Source: Bacillota bacterium
Lineage (GTDB): Bacteria; Bacillota; Clostridia; Christensenellales; UMGS416
Direction: 5' to 3'
Length of the DNA: 34,665 bases
Assembly: GCA_023422005.1 (NCBI GenBank)
Contig: JAEZSC010000159.1
Location: 1 to 34,665 of the forward strand
A model generated the notes under the pieces. The model had not been told where the DNA came from. It worked only from the letters and a program-made list of their open reading frames with translations, and searched no databases. The position numbers and the translations under genes were made by a program. Shown here piece by piece: positions 31,495 through 34,665 of the stretch (its first letter is position 1; every line of letters starts with the position of its first letter).

Positions 31495-32826
31495 ATGGCT
31501 CTGACCAATCAGGACATCCTCTCTCTGGCTCGAGAGAGCGACGTGAAGTTCATCCGGCTGCAGTTCACCGATCTGTTCGGCCAGATGAAGAACCTCGCCA
31601 TCCTGATCGACCATCTGGAGGAGGCGCTGGACGGATGTTACATGTTCGACGGCTCCTCAGTGGATGGCTTCGTGCGCATCGAAGAGAGCGACATGGTGCT
31701 GCGGCCGGATCCCTCCACGTTCACGGTGTTCCCTTGGCGGCCGCAAAACGGCCGTGTGGGCCGGCTGATCTGCGACGTCCATTACCCCGACGGTTCCCCC
31801 TTCGAGGGCGACCCCCGGCGAATTCTGCGGCGCGTTGTGGAAGACGCCGCGTCCATGGGCTACACGCTCAAGATTGGCGCCGAGTGTGAGTTCTTCCTGT
31901 TTCACACCGACCCCCAGGGCCGCCCCACGACGATCACCCATGACGACGGCGGCTATTTCGACCTGGGGCCGGTAGACATGGGCGAGGACGCCCGCCGCGA
32001 CATCTGCATGGCGCTGGAAGACATGGGCTTCAACATCGAAGCCTCCCACCACGAGGTGGCCCCCGGCCAGCATGAGATCGACTTCCGCTATGCCGAAGCG
32101 CTACAGGCCGCCGACGACATGATGACCTTCCGCATGGCGGTCAAAACCGTGGCCAAGCGCCATGGCCTGGCGGCCACCTTCATGCCCAAGCCCCGCGAAG
32201 GCGTGAACGGCAGCGGCCTGCACGCCAACCTGTCGCTGTGGAAGGACGGCCGCAACGCCTTCTGCGACGAGACCGCCCTCGGCGGGCTGTCCCCCGTGGC
32301 CCGGGGTTTTGCCGCCGGCATCATGGCCCACATCGACGCCATCACGGCGCTGGCCAACCCGCTGGTCAACTCATACAAGCGATTGATCCCCGGCTATGAG
32401 GCCCCGGTGTACGTGTGCTGGGCGCGGCACAACCGCAGCCCGCTGATCCGCGTGCCCGACGCCGGCGGCGAGGGAACCCGCCTGGAGCTGCGCAGCCCCG
32501 ACCCTTCGTGCAACCCGTACCTGGCCTTCGCGGCCATCTGCGCCGCCGGGCTGGATGGCCTGCGCCGGGAGCTCACGCCGCCGCCCATGCTGGAGCGCAA
32601 CATCTACCGCATGGACGAGGGCGACCGCGACGCCATGGGCGGCCTGCGCCGCCTGCCGGTCACACTGGCCGACGCGCTGGACGCGCTGGAACGCGACCGG
32701 CTGATCCTGGACGCCATCGGGCCCCACGCCGCCGAGAACTACATCAAGGCCAAGCGCATGGAATACGCCGACTATAGCTCCCGCGTGCACCAATGGGAAA
32801 CCGACCGCTACCTGACCCGGTATTGA
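31495..32826 (+). CDS. glnA: Glutamine synthetase type I (GSI-alpha)
   Basis: The 443-residue enzyme has the length and motifs of the short GSI-alpha class: FTDLFGQMKNLAI, YMFDGSSVDGFVRIEESDM, GAECEFFLF, HHEVAPGQHEIDFRY, FMPKPREGVNGSGLHANLSLW, RHNRSPLIRVP and the C-terminal HQWETDRYLTRY. R61 aligns with the arginine that mediates feedback inhibition in the Bacillus enzyme. It condenses ammonia and glutamate to glutamine. The ATG at 31495 follows AAGGAGG; 11 in-frame upstream codons run through the leader terminator and are not coding. An ANTAR regulator gene and GOGAT follow on the same strand. Confidence 0.97.
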   Translation: MALTNQDILSLARESDVKFIRLQFTDLFGQMKNLAILIDHLEEALDGCYMFDGSSVDGFVRIEESDMVLRPDPSTFTVFPWRPQNGRVGRLICDVHYPDGSPFEGDPRRILRRVVEDAASMGYTLKIGAECEFFLFHTDPQGRPTTITHDDGGYFDLGPVDMGEDARRDICMALEDMGFNIEASHHEVAPGQHEIDFRYAEALQAADDMMTFRMAVKTVAKRHGLAATFMPKPREGVNGSGLHANLSLWKDGRNAFCDETALGGLSPVARGFAAGIMAHIDAITALANPLVNSYKRLIPGYEAPVYVCWARHNRSPLIRVPDAGGEGTRLELRSPDPSCNPYLAFAAICAAGLDGLRRELTPPPMLERNIYRMDEGDRDAMGGLRRLPVTLADALDALERDRLILDAIGPHAAENYIKAKRMEYADYSSRVHQWETDRYLTRY

Positions 32827-32860
32827 TCATGGAAACTCTCCAGCGGAAAGGGTAATCCCT

Positions 32861-33442
32861 ATGCCATGCAACGTGCTCATCGTGATACGCCGACCGGAAC
32901 TGATCTCCCAGATCCGCACCGTTCTACAGACGCGGGGCTACTCCATCGTGGACAGCTGCGCATCGGGCATGCAGGGCCTGCGCACGGCGGCCAGCCACCC
33001 GGTGGATGTGGCCATCGCAGGCTTCATTCTAAGCGACATGTCCGGGCTGGAATTCGCAGCCGACCTGCAGGACAAGGCGGACACTTCGGTGCTCATGATC
33101 ACCCCGCAGGACCAGGTGGCCTATGTGAAGGAGCAGGCCCGGGGGCGCGACGTGATCCCCCTGCCGCGGCCCGTGACGGCCCAGGCGCTGCTGAGCACGC
33201 TGGAGCTCATGGAGCATTACCGCAGCCGCCTGCAAAGCGCCCGCGACACCGCCGACAAGCTGCGCAGCGACTTGGACCGGCGGGCGATGGCCGACCGGGC
33301 CAAGGTTGTGCTGATGAACCACACGGCCATGAGCGAAGCCGAAGCGTGGCGATGGCTGCAGAAACGATCGATGGACACCGGCAAAAGCCTGCGGGAGGTC
33401 GCGCTGCAGGTGCTGGACCAATACAAGACCGATAAACCGTAA
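32861..33442 (+). CDS. ANTAR-domain antiterminator with degenerate receiver, next to glnA
   Basis: The 193-residue protein has a receiver-like N-terminal domain (about 1-120), a coiled-coil linker (LQSARDTADKLRSDLDRRAM) and a C-terminal ANTAR domain. The ANTAR domain spans about 138-185, ADRAKVVLMNHTAMSEAEAWRWLQKRSMDTGKSLREVA. ANTAR domains bind paired RNA hairpins and prevent termination. The receiver lacks the phosphorylation residues: the aspartate position is G54 (VDVAIAGFILSDMSGLE), the N-terminal acidic pair is replaced by IRR, and the conserved lysine by arginine. It is thus unlikely to be switched by a kinase. Similar ANTAR proteins beside glnA are known in clostridia. Likely targets are the terminators in the glnA and glnN leaders. 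It lies 34 bp after glnA and 27 bp before the GOGAT gene. Confidence 0.9.
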   Translation: MPCNVLIVIRRPELISQIRTVLQTRGYSIVDSCASGMQGLRTAASHPVDVAIAGFILSDMSGLEFAADLQDKADTSVLMITPQDQVAYVKEQARGRDVIPLPRPVTAQALLSTLELMEHYRSRLQSARDTADKLRSDLDRRAMADRAKVVLMNHTAMSEAEAWRWLQKRSMDTGKSLREVALQVLDQYKTDKP

Positions 33443-33469
33443 ATTTTCCAGATAGCAGGAGAACCAAAT

Positions 33470-34665
33470 ATGACAACAATGAAGTTGCAAAACGCACCGC
33501 TGTGGCGGGAACAATTCGAGCACGACAGCTGCGGCACCGGCTTTGTCGCCAACCAGCGGGGCGAGCGCTCCCACCGCATCGTGCGCGACGCGCTGGAGGT
33601 GCTCAAGCGCTTGAGCCACCGCGGCGGCGCCGGCTATGACCCCGACACTGGCGACGGCGCGGGCATTCTGATCCAGCTGCCCCATGAGCTGTTCCAAGCC
33701 GTGGCAGGCGCGCCGCTGCCCGAGGCCGGCCAGTATGCCGTGGCGCAGTTCTTCTTCCCCCGGGAGGCCGAAGCCCATGCGGATTGCGTGCAGATGGTCA
33801 ACCAGGTGTGCGCCGCCCAGAGCATGAGCGTGCTGGCCTGGCGCGACGTGCCCCACAACCTGCACGCCTGCGGCACCGCCGCCCGCGATTGCGCGCCGGC
33901 CATCGTGCAGCTCTTCGTGGCCCCCGCCAAGCCCGTGGAAGACCTGGAGCAGGCCGTCTACATCCTGCGCCGCGCCATTGAGAAGCGCGCCGCTGCCGAA
34001 AATGCCAATCTGTACGTCGTCAGCTTCTCCTCGCGCACCATCGTCTACAAGGGCATGATGCACGCCTGGCAGTTGGAAAAGTTCTACCCCGATCTGGTGG
34101 ATGAGCGCACGGCTTCGGCGGTGGGCATGGTGCACTCGCGCTATTCCACGAACACGCTGCCCACGTGGAGCCGCTCCCAGCCCTGCCGCATGATCGCCCA
34201 CAACGGCGAAATCAACACGCTGCGCGGTGCGGAAAACGCCATCAAGGCCATGGAAACCGGCCTGCACGGCGGCAAGCTCAAGCGCCGCCTCAAGGACGTG
34301 CTGCCGGTGCTGGAGGACGACGGCAGCGATTCCATGAAGTTCGACAACGCCTTTGAGTTCTACTGTCAGAACGGCCGGCCCATGGCCCAATCGCTGATGC
34401 TGATGATGCCCGGCCCGTGGTCCATGGACAAGACCATGGACGAAACCCAGCGCTCGTTTTATCAGTACGCCGCTTGCCTGCTGCCGCCGTGGGACGGCCC
34501 TGCCGCCATCACCTTCACCGACGGCCGCAAGGTGGGCGCCACGCTGGACCGCAACGGCCTGCGCCCGGCCCGCTGGGCTTTGAGCGCCGACGGCGTCATG
34601 GTGCTTTCCAGCGAATCCGGCGTGCTGGACATGCCGCCGGAGAACACCGTGCGCAAGGGCAAGCT
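33470..34665 (+). CDS. gltB: Glutamate synthase large subunit, N-terminal part (3' end outside window)
   Basis: The visible 398 residues correspond to the class II glutamine amidotransferase domain of GOGAT. The sequence WREQFEHDSCGTGFVAN contains C21, expected to become the N-terminal nucleophile after propeptide removal. LSHRGGAGYDPDTGDGAGILIQLP, VGMVHSRYSTNTLPTWSRSQPCRMIAHNGEINT and LDRNGLRPARW are diagnostic. The enzyme transfers the glutamine amide to 2-oxoglutarate, giving two glutamates. AGGAG lies 8 bases before the ATG. With glnA it completes the GS-GOGAT cycle in one transcription unit. The FMN and iron-sulphur domains lie beyond the window. Confidence 0.96.
   Translation, partial: MTTMKLQNAPLWREQFEHDSCGTGFVANQRGERSHRIVRDALEVLKRLSHRGGAGYDPDTGDGAGILIQLPHELFQAVAGAPLPEAGQYAVAQFFFPREAEAHADCVQMVNQVCAAQSMSVLAWRDVPHNLHACGTAARDCAPAIVQLFVAPAKPVEDLEQAVYILRRAIEKRAAAENANLYVVSFSSRTIVYKGMMHAWQLEKFYPDLVDERTASAVGMVHSRYSTNTLPTWSRSQPCRMIAHNGEINTLRGAENAIKAMETGLHGGKLKRRLKDVLPVLEDDGSDSMKFDNAFEFYCQNGRPMAQSLMLMMPGPWSMDKTMDETQRSFYQYAACLLPPWDGPAAITFTDGRKVGATLDRNGLRPARWALSADGVMVLSSESGVLDMPPENTVRKGK

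Noticed and set aside
33443..33469. A leader terminator before the glutamate synthase gene
   Set aside because: The 27-bp gap has no stem-loop, so this gene is presumably read through from glnA and the ANTAR gene.
33029..34390. A 453-codon minus-strand frame
   Set aside because: Antisense to the ANTAR and glutamate synthase genes; composition again His/Ala/Gly-rich with no domain.

Overview
The window looks like a chromosomal segment of a GC-rich Bacillota, most likely a Clostridia-like lineage. This is an inference from gene content, not from a marker-gene tree. The pointers are strong AGGAGG-type ribosome binding sites nearly everywhere, lipoprotein-type solute-binding proteins, a B. subtilis-style Pho box of TTAACA-like hexamers, a PhoPR pair, a type III glutamine synthetase, a GSI-alpha glutamine synthetase with the FVRIEESDM segment, tandem M42 aminopeptidases and an ANTAR regulator beside glnA. 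No phage, IS element, CRISPR array, tRNA or rRNA was seen.

Layout. 1-741 (minus): rpsF-ssb, cut by the window edge. 834-4782 (plus): a sugar-nucleotide mini-cluster resembling WbpE, WbpD and WbpB, then a TPR-tailed family 2 glycosyltransferase. 4877-7462: a YbaK-type deacylase, then a minus-strand uroporphyrinogen-decarboxylase-fold protein and an HD-domain protein. 7541-14451 (plus): the phosphate block pstSCAB-phoU-phoPR, headed by a Pho box. 14458-15557 (minus): an ArsC-like protein and a membrane-anchored alpha/beta hydrolase. 15683-18250 (plus): a complete polar amino-acid ABC importer ending in a textbook terminator. 18292-22194: two GNAT acetyltransferases, a radical SAM/SPASM-like protein, an amidase-like cysteine hydrolase and a DMT-family transporter. 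22672-24874 (minus): type III glutamine synthetase with its promoter and a leader terminator. 25027-26688: a cytoplasmic clan GH-A glycosidase. 26720-30253: three tandem M42 aminopeptidases plus RidA. 30474-31139: a class I glutamine amidotransferase-like hydrolase. 31345-34665: glnA, an ANTAR regulator and the start of the glutamate synthase large subunit, cut by the window edge.

Functional themes. Phosphate uptake and its control are in one block. Nitrogen assimilation is unusually well represented: two unrelated glutamine synthetases, GOGAT, an ANTAR antiterminator with a degenerate receiver, a gamma-glutamyl hydrolase-like enzyme, peptidases that release amino acids, RidA and an amino-acid importer. 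Both glutamine synthetase genes carry an intrinsic terminator between promoter and start codon, which together with the ANTAR protein suggests a transcription-antitermination regulon.

The most novel item is a dispersed structured intergenic repeat of about 134-151 bp in three copies (5357-5507; 22248-22381 on the minus strand; 30315-30459). Its 72-74 bp core folds into two adjacent hairpins closed by outer stems, and several stem positions differ between copies by compensatory changes. A second small hairpin repeat occurs just after two minus-strand stop codons (5533-5610 and 22629-22659); one copy carries an extra insert made of two perfect hairpins.
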